Below, in pieces: positions 22,926 through 35,502 of a DNA stretch of 64,000 nt. The position numbers and the translations under genes are program-made. Source of the DNA: Cordilura impudica (taxonomy: Eukaryota > Arthropoda > Insecta > Diptera > Scathophagidae); assembly GCA_963682025.1 (NCBI GenBank), contig OY821519.1:10180668-10244667 (forward strand), in the 5' to 3' direction. Positions within the stretch are counted from its first letter, which is position 1, and every line of letters begins with the position of its first letter. Under the pieces are notes generated by a model, which made no database searches, was not told the DNA's origin, and saw nothing but the letters and a program-made list of their open reading frames with translations.

Positions 22926-23560
22926 TCCTATATTCATCTTTTATTACACCGATTGACACAGAATCACTTTCTGAGTCGATTAAGCAATGTCCGCGCGTCT
23001 GTGTGCCCATGTGAACCATGTAAGCAAACTATAGGTTGCAAATATAAATATATTTTGATGAAATTTAGTAAAATAACAATATCGAAATTGATGAAAATAA
23101 CAATAACCCATACAAATAACCCATATCAGATCAACTAAAATTATCGTAAGATCCAGATTATCATATATATATATTGATCAAATTTGGTTTGTGTGTAATT
23201 ATTATACCCATTAATTAGCAGTCAAATAATATACCCTGTAGGATTATTTTTGGTCACAGACCCCATATATTAGCAAAATTGGTTTATATGTGTTTTTGAG
23301 AAAATTAATTGTCTTTATCAACTATGGTCTTGATCGGTCCATTTGTGTACTAGTCCGCATTTAAAAATAACATCAGATATGAAGTTAAATCAAAACCAAG
23401 GCCACATTTTCCATATTATGTGTTCCATAATATTTGTGTTCAAGGTAAAAGAAATTCTTAAAGTTGAAAATTGTTGGACGTGAAAGACCAAAAAACAAAT
23501 TTTTAAGGTAAACTTTTTATACCTTCCACACCGCGGTGCAGAGGGTAAAATCAGTTTGTT
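22926..23560 (+). mobile_element. INE-1/DINE-1-like element, copy D1 (partial)
   Basis: Shares with the fuller copies D2 and D4 the blocks GACACAGAATCACTTTCTGA, GAGTCGATTnAnCnATGTCC, ATTTTGATGAAATTTnGTA and GATCnGTCCATTT in the same order. The start is overlapped by the TTAA of piggyBac copy 2; the 3' GTCGG palindrome end is absent, replaced by a short GCGGTGCAGAGGGTA piece typical of family B ends. Confidence 0.7.
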
Positions 23561-25593
23561 TTTTGTTTGCTAGCTTAGAAATATTTTTTAAAACATTTTA
23601 ATTGTCGCTTATAGCGCATATACAACAATAACAATCTGCTTGCTTCACATTAAATATTTTTAATTCAGCAATTTGATTTCCAACGTAAGCAAAATTAGCT
23701 TTAAAACTTTTTATTCAATTTAAGTGAATGTTGGTTAAAAAAAAAAACAATTGTGAAAAACCTTTTCGGTTAATAGATGAAAATATCGGAATAAGCACCA
23801 TATTCATAGTTGCAAAATTTTTCTCAAGTAAGCCCTTGAATTTCTGTAAGTTGCTCATAAAACTCCCAGCAATTGAAATATTTTTAAACAACCAGGTAAA
23901 ACAAAATTGTTCTATCAAAAATTTTCCATTAAAACCAACAATTTCAATAGATTATGGCTCTCAGGAGACAAAACAATAATGACACAAGGAAGCATTAAAC
24001 GTAAATTTCAAACGTGTTTAAATTAAAAAAAAAAATGTTTTTTAAATTCAAGAAAAAACAAAGAAATCCTCCCTCACAATAGACAATTCGCAAATGATAA
24101 GATGACAAGATCTAATTTATCAATTGAAGGAGAAAACTGAAAATTATAACAATATCAAGAAATACAAGCACACACACATTTACAAATACGCACTATGCAC
24201 ACATAAATACTCACACACAAACACACACCATGACAGATAAACGCACGTACAACAACATACTGCACGAGCAATATTAACTACAAAACAATTGATTGCTTGT
24301 TGGTAGATTTGCTTTTTAATGTGAAAAATCTTAAAATCCTCGTGGAAATTTTTAAAAATATTTGCAGCTGATTGCACTTTTTTGCTTAAACAACTCCACT
24401 GGTGGTGGTGTAGTGGGACGGACTGATATCAACATACATACAAACCAAATACTAGCAGAAAATGATTTAAATTGGTATGAGTTTTTTTTACTGGGTTTTT
24501 GGGTTGTTGCGGATTGTTTGTTTGTTTGTTTAGCGGATCTTTTTCGAAAGTATGTGTGTGTGTGTATGTGTAATGGGTGAGGACGATGCCATGCAAATGT
24601 GCTTAACACTACGTAAACTCTCGAACATTGCTGTTGTTCTTATTGTACAATCCTCTACTCGCTCTTACTCACGTTCGTATTTTCACTATCAACAAACAAA
24701 TACCTTTAATCTTTTGAAATGTTCAAATGGCACGAAGCGTAATGATTTACGCATCTATACTTAAACAACAACGAACTGACTGACACTCCAGCAACCAATA
24801 CGACACAATACAACAACTACACCATGAATGAAGAGCAGCAGCAGCAGAAAAAAAAAAGGAAACAGTGTCATCAGCATCATTACTATTAGCATCTCCTCCA
24901 TTATTTTGTTGCCACTTCCTCCAAAAGTAGTTAGTGGCAATAAAACTAGTGGAATATATGTTTATATTGTTCGTTGTCCTTGTTTTTCTAACAAAAAAAA
25001 AATGTTGTTTGCAAATTACTGAAAAACATGTGTCGGTACAGGATTTATAAACAATTTCCGGATTAATACTATTACACACAAAGAGCAATAGAGAGAGAGA
25101 AAGACATATAATTGACGCCTGTTATTTTATTGTTAAACATGTTTGCATGAATCTAAAAAATGCTTGCAGTAGCAAATTTTTCTTCATTTTCACCAAAAAG
25201 TAACAACTTTCATTCATAGACTTTTGGCAACTTATCCTATCAAGATCTAAAATTCCTTTCGTGCAACTTCAACACTGTTCAACATTCAATGGAGTCTTAT
25301 CATTTTCAATCAATCTTTTTATCAGAATTTGCTTTTTTATGAAATAGCTTTGACACAATAACATGTTCGAACTTGTAACATATTAAAAACATTTTAGGCC
25401 TCCACAGGTTGCCTTTCTTCACTGTCATAGAAAGACAGACAAACAGACAGTCAGATAGACACAAACAACTGTTATAAGAAATTTGATCACTTTGAAATAC
25501 TTTTGGCCACAATAAAAGAAAAACTTTATCTTATGCAGTTTGTTTGTGGGGGTGTTTTTTTTTTTCATATTAATATAGCACCACTACACTCAT
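23561..25593. other. Non-coding, microsatellite-bearing stretch
   Basis: CA-rich run (24165-24245), GT-rich run (24550-24572), CAGCAG (24835-24850) and GTTTG repeats (24515-24530). ORFs here are short and of biased composition. The lack of copies elsewhere in the window suggests unique intronic or intergenic DNA. Confidence 0.45.
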
Positions 25594-25828
25594 ACACACA
25601 GAAAAAATATTTGCCAACCGAATTGTTCTAAAGTGGAACAACTGTATTTTCGATTGCATCAACTGAAATTTATTTAATATCATCTACAAATTTTCTATTA
25701 TGATAAAATATTTACTGTTAAGCCAATAGAATTGCAATCATCGCGAACCCGAAAATCGGTTATTAGCATTATCGCAATTCGGTTGGTAATAAATTCGGTA
25801 GCCACAATGAATCTGTTTTCTGTGTGTA
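25594..25828. mobile_element. MITE family C, copy 1 (about 235 bp)
   Basis: Ends ACACACAGAAAA (25594) and TTTTCTGTGTGT (to 25827) form inverted repeats, with inner GCCAACCGAATT and AATTCGGTTGG blocks also inverted. The same architecture and sequence occur at 53871-54090. No coding capacity. The TSD is not clear. Confidence 0.65.
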
Positions 25829-26197
25829 CAAATAAAGTTAGTAGAGCTAAAATTATAGATTTCAAACTTCAAATTTTAAATGGTTTCTTCATTGAAAGGA
25901 TATTTTACAATATTAAGTCCAAAGTATGCTTCAAAACTGACAATTAGCGTATTCAAAAATAGCTCTTTATTAGTTCTTTATATAATTTATGGAAACTGGT
26001 TCATCTTGCGTAAGGTCAACGAAAACTTTTATGATACACAAGTAAGAGTTTTATATTCGTCAGTGTTGAATCTTTGATGCCCTCCACCTATGTCCCAAAG
26101 TCGTTTTTGGATACCGTTACCATTTGAATATCTTTAAATTCTAATACCATTTAAATTTAAAAGTTTTTTTTTCTTTTTTGGTCAGTATTTATTATAA
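25829..26197. other. Non-coding; holds a CAAGTAAGAG-type element end
   Basis: 26038-26090 (ACAAGTAAGAGTTTTATATT, then GAATCTTTGATGCCCTCCAC) is the terminus of a DINE-like family also seen at 29085, 56633 and 61097. Confidence 0.5.
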
Positions 26198-26262
26198 CCA
26201 GCATAGCCCAGCACTCAAAATTCGAGTGCAAATTCTAGGAAATTTTATTTTTTCTTTAATTT
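26198..26262 (-). mobile_element. Helitron H6, 3' terminus
   Basis: On the minus strand: TTTCCTAGAATTTGCACTCG, then GAGTGCTGGGCTATG and CTGG followed by T. CTGG fits the CTRR rule for Helitron ends. Cut off by D2. Confidence 0.7.
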
Positions 26263-27001
26263 TTTTATACCATATACCACTATGTGGTTTGGGTATAATG
26301 ACTTTGTGCTGCTTTTATTATACCGATCGAATCAGAATCACTATCTGATTCCATTTAACGATGTCCGTCCGTCCGTCCGTCCGTCCGTCTGTGTGTCCAT
26401 GTAAAGCTTGTAATCAAACTGCAGGTCGCAAATATGAATATATTTTGATGAAATTTGGTATATAAGCTTTCTTCGGCCATGGGATGAACGCTATTGAAAT
26501 TGGTGAAAATCGGTCCATGTTCAGACCTAGCCCCCATACAAATGTCCCCTATGAAATCAACATAAATTGCCATAAGATCCAAATTATCATATAAATTTTA
26601 GTCAAACTGGGTTTGTATGTGTTTATTACATCCATTAATCAGTAGTCCAAAAATGATCCCTATGGAACAAATCTAAGTCATCGGCCCCATATAGAGCTGC
26701 TTCCCGATCTTCACCTATTCGTCTCAAATTCTTCTCAAATTTTGTTTGTATATATTTTTGCAAAAGACTTTACCAAACATAGTCAAGATCGGTCCATTTT
26801 TGGGCCTAGTCCCCATATAGGTATAGCATCCGATATGAACTTATTCATATCTGCAGCCAAAAAATTAATAAAAATCCCACTCAAATTTGGCTTATGCTTA
26901 TTTTCTATGTCCAGTTAGTTGGGGTAATGAGATAGGTTATCTAGACGCATGGTATAGGGTATCATAAAGTCGGTCTAGACCGACTATAATTTTCTTACTT
27001 G
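26263..27001 (+). mobile_element. INE-1/DINE-1-like element, copy D2 (about 740 bp)
   Basis: Starts with TATACCATATACCACTATGT, has a GTCC repeat (26366-26388) after GATTCCATTTAACGATGTCC, and ends with GGTATAGGGTATCATAAAGT, the palindrome GTCGGTCTAGACCGAC and TTTTCTTACTTGTT. Fly INE-1/DINE-1 elements have the same order: GGGTATA start, GAGTCGAT..GCCATGTCCGTCC core, GATAGTCGG..CCGACTATA hairpin and TTCT..CTTGTT end. Non-coding, presumably a rolling-circle (Helentron-type) parasite. Confidence 0.8.
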
Positions 27002-28094
27002 TTAAATTTTACATTGCTTTGCTTATTTTTGTGATAGAAAATAAGTTTAGAATGTTATTTTTTAGAATTATTAAAATATTAACAAGTTTTATCTAAATGT
27101 TTCCACAAATAAATATTGTTTCGATATTTTGTTTTAAAAAAATGTAAATCCGTTTAAATTTTACTTTTGACCTTAAAGATGGACAGTTTATAGTGTTTGA
27201 ATTTAACCTTGATGTACAAGATTGAGAAATTATATCTAGTAGTATAATATTTTAACAAAAGATATTCGAAATGCGAAAACACCAAAAAGATGTACTCTAA
27301 AAGTTGAAAAAGTATGAAAAATCACATTTTTCTTCAAATCCTGTTCCTAATTTGGCTGCCCTCGCCAAATTAGGAACAGGCTAGTGACAATATTTGGCAT
27401 TTTTAATCACATATATTTTATTAATAAGACCGTAAAGTAGTAGTGATTTCGGCAAATTTCTTGAACAAAATTTTTGAAAAAGTAAAATTGGAGATTTTGA
27501 AATAGTGCTACAAAATACGTACCGATTTGACATTAATTTAGAACGGCATAACAATAGGCAAGATGCAAAATGCTTTACATGTGATCATTTAGGGATCAGG
27601 GGAATGCAAAAATATTATTGTTGTAAATTACTTCAATGTCTTTAAAAATATGAGCTCGATTTTCTAAAGCAAGTGGTCTGCGTCGCATTTATTGCCTGGG
27701 GAACTTGATATAACCTGGTGGTTTTTCAACCGATAATAGATTTTGTTGTTTTGCTAGAAAAACAATTTACTCTAGATTTTGCTTTATTAATTAAGGTAAT
27801 TGAAACGCAATTATTAGTATCAACATTTTTGTGAAAAATGATTTTTTTTTTAGTTTGAACTTGAACTCAATGCGCGTCCAGAAAGCATTGTCCAATTTAG
27901 CTCAAATTTTGCTACCTAAAGTTTTAGATCCTGTGTCACAATAATCCGAAATTAAAAAAAAAAATGGCTGTTACCCTAATATATATAGTCCATCTTTTAA
28001 TTGAGAAATTTCAGGTAAAAATTATGTTTCCGGCTTTATCGCCATAACATTTTTCAGAGTTTCAATTTTTTTTTTTTGACTCAGTGAGGGTTAA
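27002..28094. other. Non-coding stretch with a perfect hairpin
   Basis: No coding region recognised. The hairpin at 27340-27380 is listed separately. Confidence 0.45.
27340..27380. repeat. Perfect 17-bp inverted repeat with 7-nt loop
   Basis: CCTGTTCCTAATTTGGC, loop TGCCCTC, GCCAAATTAGGAACAGG. The stem has no mismatch although the surrounding sequence is decayed. Confidence 0.9.
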
Positions 28095-28640
28095 TCTCTA
28101 TATATAAAAAATTTATGATAATAAATAATTTTATAAGAGCACAAAGATATGCTAATCAATTTTAGGCAATTCATAATTCATGATATACAATTTTAATAAA
28201 ATTTGATGAATTGTGAATTGGCTGAAATTGATTAGCATACCTTTAGGCTTTATAAAAAATATTTATTATTAATACTTATTTATTTATATTAATTACAATA
28301 CAAAGTAAATTTGTATTCTAATTTTGGGTCCAGGGATAAGCCGGGTGACAAAGACCATTTGGCTGGTTTTTGCAGCGACATACTAAAGCCTCTGGTGGGA
28401 ATCGAACCCACGAACCCCGCGTGATAGGAGAGCACGCTACCTGCTCACCTACCATTAAGATTTTATTTTATTTAATTTTATATATTTTTAACACATATTA
28501 TGTATCAATTTTAAAATTCTGCACTTCTCCTCCATATGAACTATAACTATGCCAATTTTCACTCTCCTCCGTGCTCGCAATATGCTTAAAAAGGGATGGA
28601 AATATTTTCCTTCACGTATAAATATATAGATTTTTTTTAA
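28095..28640 (-). mobile_element. Helitron-related repeat J, copy 2, split by a SINE
   Basis: Matches 45130-45480 in reverse: shared blocks include GAGCACGGAG/GGGCACGGAG, TAGTTCATAnnGAGGAGAA, ATATGTGTTAAAAATATA, and GTATGCTAATCAATTTT facing its own inverted copy AAATTGATTAGCATACC. The latter pair forms an internal inverted repeat also seen near the 3' end of the H family. The J2 copy holds a SINE-like insert absent from J1. Confidence 0.6.
28285..28453 (-). mobile_element. tRNA-derived SINE
   Basis: Minus strand from 28453: GGTAGGTGAGCAGGTAGCGT, with box A AGGTGAGCAGG at 28450-28440 and box B GGTTCGATTCC at 28408-28398, about 32 bp apart as in tRNA promoters. A non-tRNA body and AT-rich tail follow to about 28285. 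The homologous J1 copy lacks this segment, which supports insertion. A real tRNA is unlikely because no acceptor stem pairs after box B. Confidence 0.7.
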
Positions 28641-29145
28641 ATTGTTTTTTTTTATATAAAAACAACCATGGTTATTTATAGAGAAAATTAACTTCTATCT
28701 GAAAAATTTCATTATTTTTCCTATTATTAGCATTATTTTTGATTACTAAGATCCCATCATAAGTGACCAAACAAAAATACATACTTTATTAATGCTGTCG
28801 GCGTTAGAATACCGAAAGTTTAAGTAAGGGATCATACTTTGCAGTGTTTTGAGAGCTTAAAAACTATACGGTATTTAAAATTTTTTTGTAGATCTTCCGT
28901 TCCCATGATTTCGGGTAAATCCGAGAAGGTTGACCCATTATTTGCCAAGGCCTGCTTTGGATTTTATTACATTTTTAAATAAAGACTACCAAAAGCGAGT
29001 ATTTTGGACCATACTAGGCACCAGAAGGCACCGTTGGATCGAGATGAAAAATGGAGGCCGCATTTAGGACATATTTAAAATAAAACAAGTAAGAGTGTTA
29101 AATTCAGCTGTGCCGAATCTTGGATACCCTCCACCTCGGTTTGAG
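28641..29145. other. Unnamed transposon T fragment and CAAGTAAGAG terminus
   Basis: 28890-29070 (TTCGGGTAAATCCGAGAAGG, then CACTAGGCACC-like TACTAGGCACCAGAAGGCAC) matches 52960-53010 and 53668-53720 of family T. 29085-29145 is the CAAGTAAGAG-type DINE-like terminus. Confidence 0.5.
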
Positions 29146-31435
29146 TCTTGATAATAAATGTAAATGAAAAAGTAAGCAATTTGTTAAACTTAATACCAAA
29201 TTATTTCAGCAAATTCTTTGGGTTGGTTTTCGTCTTTTCTATTGTTTCGGATTTATTTCGGTGTTTGCTTTTTGGTCATCATGGTTGCTGATCGGCATGC
29301 ATTTAGGTAATATGACATAACTTCTCGTTTAATTTAGTTTTTGCTAATTCAATAGCTCGCCCTAACCTCCATTGCAAAGGTAATGGTTGTGTAGGGTGGC
29401 TATATGCATTAAATCGTGCTAATTGGAGATGGCTGTATAGTTTCTTTTAACTGGCCAAATATTTCTTCATTGCGGCCATATAGGTCGGATGGAGTAACAA
29501 AATAATAACCAAAAAAAAACTCTCTCAACTTTTTTATTAAAATATTGCCATATTTTGAAAACATAGACAATAAATTTATAATCATAAATAATCAAATTAG
29601 GGATGAAAAACGCAAAAAACGAAAAGTCCCAAACATTTTAAATAAAATAATTTGTTATCTTTATTATCTGAAAAACTTAAAATTTTCATCCAGAAAAAAT
29701 TGTGAAAATTTATATATAAATAACATTCTCATCAAATTGCGTTTATTTATGTAACAATTTTTATGTTAGCAATTCTTAAATATCATTTGACGTTTTCTAA
29801 AATGCATTGAATTTAAATCAATGTTTTCTGTAGTGTGATTCTGTAAATTTCAACGATCCGACAATCGCAAAATATATCGACAGCTTGTTTGCACTCAGGA
29901 TTAAGTGATTCACTAAGTACATACAACGATAGTCGAAAAATCTATTTTTCTATTTATTTAAATTGTAAACGAGTGGCATCTCTGTCAAAATAAGCGAAAA
30001 ACACAAAGAAGAATAGAAAAAAAAAATTACTTCGTGTTTGACAGGATGATTATATGTTTATGTTTAACATCTTTATTTTTTTACTAATATTACTGTGTAT
30101 TTATTTGAAAATGAAATAATGAATTGAATATGCTATTCAATTTTCTTATTTATATAAAAAAGTTTTTTAATTAAAGCAAAATATTTTCACTATTTTATGA
30201 TTTTTATTTATGTTTTATTTCATTTCAACCTAAAAATTTAAGTTTTTATCGATTGAATAAACAACACAAAAATAGCTGTAGTTTAGATAACAACAACAGC
30301 TGAGTTTAACAATAGCGAATATCGTTTAAAAATTTTACTGATAATTTTGCTATTTTCTTTTTTGTTAACGATTCGACTATCGTTAAAAGAATTTACTGAA
30401 TCGCGGTACTGAAAAGCTATTAATTTCTCCTGAATGTCATTATTTTTTTGAAATGTAAAAATTTTTTAAATGTAAACATAGGTATTTGGTGTTTTTTTTT
30501 TTGGAATTTCAATTTGTGTTTAACGAATAAAATTTATTTATTAAAGATGCAATTGATGTCTTCTAAATTTAAAATTACTATTTCCGACGTTCTGATATGA
30601 TTTTCTGAAATTCAGTTAATATTTTCTAATTTATAATTGGAAATTTTAATTCCAGTTTTTAGAATTGATATTTTCTAAAATTTTAATGGAAAATTTAAAA
30701 AGTGCAATTTTGTATTTATGTGAATAATAATGCTTTAGTAATTATAAACAATTTTTAAAAATTAGATGTAATCGCAATCAGATATTTTGTAGGTAAAGCA
30801 GAATAATAATTCTATATAACTATGTAGAACTGTTTTGAAAGCAAAAAACTCAGTGATGAACTCGGTAACTCTATTTTGTAAAGACAACAAAAAGTTAATA
30901 TGCCAAATTTATGTTCATATTTGTAAAAGAATAATGAAAATACGTATGAAATAAAAGACCAGCCCGTGTATACTCTTAACATTGTTCTGTATGATATCTA
31001 GTTGAAAATATTGACATTCATGTTAAAATAGAAATTACTATTGCAAAGCTTATTAGAACAAAAATTATGGCGCCATCTACTGTGGCATAGTCACGCTGAT
31101 CAAAATGAAGTGACACTCTGTTAATGCAAAAGAAATGTATTTTCCCCACAACAAAATATTGCAGAATTTTATGTAAATAAAATAATATACCGATTTATAT
31201 CTAACATGCAGTTATTATGGATATACATATATAGAATATACATATGTATATTATTTGTATTATTTAATATGTTTATGTATGTATGTATATGTAAATATTA
31301 CACACAAAAAATACAACATCAAACGTTATTTTTGTGTTTTTCTCTTTAAATAAATTTATACATAAATTTTTTTTTTTTTTTGCTAAATTTACATTGTTTT
31401 TTTTTTATTAACAACTAGCTATTTTAGCATTATTT
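29146..31435. other. AT-rich non-coding stretch, no gene seen
   Basis: Contains short TATG microsatellites (31205-31300) and a poly-T run. The ORF at 29545-29754 (69 codons, Lys/Asn/Ile-rich) has no recognisable feature. Confidence 0.45.
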
Positions 31436-31439
31436 GCTT

Positions 31440-32272
31440 TAGATGTTGGTGAATTTTTACTCCTTTTATATTTACACGTCGTGTCTGCTTGTCAAAAAAA
31501 TTTTGGATCGATTTTAACCCCTTTCCCGTGACCCATTCGATCTGAAATTTTGCAGGCAGGCTCGTGGTAATACAAGAAATGATCTAACAAATTTTTTTAG
31601 TGATGCCAAAACAATGGAAACTTTTAAATTTTTCTACCAGAGTTAATAAAAAAAATGTAGAAAGGGTTAGTTTTTATTATATTATTACCACAACGACCAC
31701 AAAAACAACAAGTCCAGCTATGACAACAACACAACATTTTGAATAACAACAAGAACAATATAGAAACATCATATTTTTAATTTTTTTTTTTACTTTTTCA
31801 GAGATTTCCCTGGACCTGTTCCACCGATTTTAATGATTTTTGGAATAGAAATCTTCCCATGAATTTGGTGAATCATTCTCACTAAAAATGATCACTGTAG
31901 CTGCACTATTGAGGGCGTGAACGTGACAAGAACAACTAGAAAATTATATTTTTTCAAGACTTTTTTTAGTTCTTCATTCAAATCTCGGGCCCTAATCGAC
32001 CGATTTGGACGATTTTAAACAGCAAACTTTTCAGGATGTTACTGAATCATTTTTTATGTCAACGAGCACCCTAGCTGCCCGATTGATGCCGTCATCGTGA
32101 TTTCCACAGACGGACAGACGGACAGACGGACATCGCTATATCAACTCCGGTTGTTATAAGGATCACAGATATATATATTTTATGGGGTCCAAAATTTTTT
32201 TTCTAATTATTACAAACGGAATGACAAACTTATATATACCCTCTGCACACTGGAGTGGAGGGTATAAAAAAT
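31440..32272. repeat. Dispersed repeat family B (INE-like), copy 1
   Basis: Two related modules: 31457-31600 (shared with 2925-3090) and 31800-32272, the latter with ACCGATTTTAATGATTTT, a GACGGACAGACGGACATCGC core, ACATATATATTTT-type stretch and end CCCTCTGCACACTGG AGTGGAGGGTATAAAA. Copies at 33360-33668, 59600-59720 and 62045-62260. The GACAGACGGACATCG core and GGGTATA hairpin end are INE-1-like. Confidence 0.6.
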
Positions 32273-32344
32273 ACGTAAAAATAATTTTTTGTTCTAGTAA
32301 ACTAGATGAAACCCTAATTATTGGTTGAACCGAAGATCTTTGCA

Positions 32345-33205
32345 TTTGGTTATAATATATTAAGTAACTTTTTTAAAAATTCAACAATTTGAATAAATTG
32401 TCTTTTATTATCTTGGGGTCACATGTGCCCCCAAGTCCGAAAGAGTTAATAGGGTCATATTATTTTTTTTCCGAAACCCTATGCTAATACGATAAAATAT
32501 AACATTTACAAGTAGAAAAGTGTTTAATTTTTGATACAAAGTATTTAGAAAGCATACAATTACTGAATATTTCACAAAAACCTAATTTTCTCGAAATCCG
32601 CGAAAAAAATCTTTTTAAAAAAATTATGGTGTATGAATTTACTTCAAAATTCAAACAGTTCATCTCTAACATGTATCTAACAAAACCTTGGAGTACCAGA
32701 TCCATTTTTTAAAATTTTGTTTAAGAAAATTTTTTAAATCCTGAAAAATGAGTTTTCAAAACTTTATCAAAAAAATTACTCATTTTCAGTCTCATGGCGC
32801 AATAGGTTAACAACGTGGTAATAAAATAATACTTCACATTTGAGTGATTATAAGTATAGAGAACAAAAAAGCTTTAACTTTAATCAATTTCTTAACTTTG
32901 AAAAAATGTTCGTCAAGTTTCCCAACCTAGTGTTTTTTTTTTTGCACAACAGTGGTCTGGGGCATTTACTATTTCTTGGCGAGCTTTTATTTGATTTTGA
33001 AGCTATGTAACTTTTTGAAAAGACAAAATAGAACGAAATTTTCGTAGAATATGAAAAAAAAATATTTTCCCCATATAAACACACTTCGGGTACTTTGGGC
33101 CCCACTAGGCACCTTCAGATCGACCTGACAGCAAACCTCATATCTTAAACTACGCACATATTAAGAATTTAAAAAAAAATCCCATACAAGCTGCGACCGC
33201 CTACA
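32345..33205 (+). mobile_element. Unnamed transposon T, relic 1
   Basis: Shares, in inverted orientation relative to 51960-52870 and 58200-58880, the blocks TTCTCGAAATCCGCGAAAAA, AACGTGGTAATAAAATAATA, TTTTCCCCATATAAACACAC and TACTTTGGGCCCCACTAGGC. No transposase remains. Confidence 0.55.
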
Positions 33206-33209
33206 CTAA

Positions 33210-33668
33210 TATGACGTGTGGTGTATAACGAAATATACACGCTCATTAAAGAAATACTACAAACGCAACGATCACAATAATAATAACAACTACAGCTACC
33301 ACAGAAAAATTGCAAACTTTAGTATAACAATAATAATAAGCACAACAGAAAAATCATAATTTTTCAAAAAGCTTTTTAACTTTTCATTGAAATCTCGGGA
33401 CCTATTGAAACGATTTCGATGATATTAAAAAGCAACCTGTTTAGGATATCAATTAATCATTTACACTAAAAATGAGCAACCTAACTGACCTATTGAGGGC
33501 GTGATCGTGATTTCGATAGATGGAAAGACGGACATCGTCGTATAAACTCTGCTTATTATAAATATCAAGAACATATATTTTTTATATGGTTCAGATTACT
33601 TTTCTAATTATTAAAAATGGATTAATAAACTCATATAACCTCTGCACACTGGGGTGGAAGTATAAAAA
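33210..33668. repeat. Dispersed repeat family B, copy 2
   Basis: Has TCTCGGGACCTATTGAAACG, GGGCGTGATCGTGATTTCGA, GACGGACATCGTCGTATAAA and CTCTGCACACTGGGGTGGAA, matching copy 1 in order. CAACAAT-rich inner part. Non-coding. Confidence 0.6.
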
Positions 33669-34123
33669 AAATTTCTTCTTGACATTGAGGAAAAATATAA
33701 ATTTGGATTTATTTTTAAATTATTTTTGTGTTGAACCCAATTATGATAAATAAAGTAAGATGATCTAATTTTCGTGCAACACTTCTGAATACTTCTGCAA
33801 TGACTGTTTTATAGATCCTGATGATTATAAGCTTTAGTTTGATATGTTGTTTACACTACATACATTAATACCAAAGATCACAAGATTGTAATTTGTCTAC
33901 CATTACCTTTCTTTTAATATAACGCCATATCGGACGCAAAACTTGAATAATTTTAAGTGCGATTCAAATAAAATTATCTCCCAATTTTGTGTAAACTGTT
34001 TTGTAACATGGGAGACGGGACTTTTGCGACTATTGCGAAGATTGAAAACTGAATATTGTATAAAATGTTGATCAAAATTTTATAAATCAGAAAAGAAGAC
34101 TTATTTTTTGCTTACAATATTTA
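33669..34123. other. Non-coding spacer, no feature seen
   Basis: AT-rich sequence without recognisable repeats or ORFs. Confidence 0.4.
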
Positions 34124-34512
34124 CTAGGAGATTCCAGCCCTCGAAATTCGAGTGCAAATTCTAGGAAATTTTATTTTATCATTTAAAAAATTATTTTATA
34201 AGACAACTCACGATTCAACACTTTTTAAATATCGATTGCGTTATTGGTTTATGTCCAAATTTTTTTATCAATTCAAACACATTAACAAATTTAATAAACA
34301 CACACATAGCATTGCAAAATTTTATGTATGTGTTAATAGCAAATTTAAATGAGCATAACTCCAACAAAATTTGAAAATTGAAAAATATGTAATTCTGGTG
34401 GACAGCTAAAAAGAAATAGCTTTCAAATAAGATACGTTTGGTCCAAATCGGGAGGAAACTGTTGAACAAATCATCGGTCACAAGAAATCGCCTTACCTAT
34501 GAATATTATAGA
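34124..34512 (-). mobile_element. Non-autonomous Helitron H2 (389 bp), complete
   Basis: Minus strand: A|TCTATAATATTCATAGG, AAGGCGATTTCTTGTGACCG, interior without ORF, then TTTCCTAGAATTTGCACTCG, the hairpin CTCGAATTTCGAG, a 12-nt spacer and CTAG|T. Host A and T flank both ends as expected for Helitron insertion between A and T. Confidence 0.88.
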
Positions 34513-34814
34513 TTTTTTTTAAAATCTTACAAATAATAGAAAAAAAATTTTGCAAATAACACCAGGCTACAGTAAGTGAGTTTATCAAAAACCGGGTTAA
34601 ACATGTGTAACACATTCAAATCTCAAAGTTATTGTCAAAGAACATTTTCGGGTTACTCCCTCCTCTAAACAAATTGTAACTCCGTGGACTATTAAAAGCT
34701 TTTATATACATACATATCTAACTACATATAAGGATATTTATTTTTTTTTAATTTTTCAATTCTGTTGATTCCAATACGGATCCCAAGAATATCATCTATT
34801 TTACTTTTTTGCAT
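34513..34814. other. Non-coding spacer
   Basis: AT-rich, nothing recognised. Confidence 0.4.
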
Positions 34815-35464
34815 GTAATGACCACTATGTAGTCAGGCTATAATGAGTCCGTGCTGATGTTTGTAACTACCAAAAATATTTAACCTAGACCCTTTTATTA
34901 TACCAATCGACTCAGAATCACTCTCAGAGTCGATTTAGCGATGTCCGTCCGTCCGTCCGTTCGTCTGTGTGTATGGGTGGAAATTGGTGAAAATAGGTAC
35001 ATGTTCAGACCTAGTTCTTATAAAAATGACCCCTACGAGATCGACTTTAATTGCCATAAGATCCAAATCATCATATGGATATCGGTAAAATTTGGTTTGT
35101 GTGTAATTATTATATATACCCATAAATCAGTAGATCAAAAATAAACCCTATAGAACAATTCTTAGTCATGGCCCCCATATAAACCTACTTCCCGATCTTC
35201 ACAAAAAAAAATAGTTCACGTATTTTTCTCAAATATGGTTTGTATATGTTTTTGCAAAAAACAAGTGATTTCACCAAATATGGTCAGGATCGGTTTATTT
35301 TTCGACCTAGCCCCCATACAAATATCGCATCCGATATGAACTTTTTCAAATCTGGAGATAAAAAAATTAATAACAATGTCACCTAAATTTGGTTTATGCC
35401 TATTTTCAATATCCAATTAGTTGGACCTAACACCCTTTCTTTAACCGCATCGCCTAGACCGACT

Positions 35465-35502
35465 CACTGTGGCTCAAATTTTGATTTCATTGGCCAAAAG
35501 TC
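35465..35502 (+). other. Transib 2 left TIR, heptamer plus A-rich block
   Basis: CACTGTG (35465-35471), 22-nt spacer, CCAAAAGTC (35494-35502). The heptamer flanks the cleavage site next to the CGACT TSD. Confidence 0.85.

Noticed and set aside
24352..25088. Several overlapping ORFs of 64-113 codons as host exons
   Set aside because: Composition follows simple repeats (GTTTG, CAGCAG, GT), both strands are open and no splice context is convincing.
26366..26393. GTCC microsatellite as an independent locus
   Set aside because: It is an internal part of the INE-1-like family and recurs at the same place in each copy.
28398..28453. Functional tRNA gene
   Set aside because: Boxes A and B are present but no acceptor stem pairs with the 3' side; a SINE head fits better.
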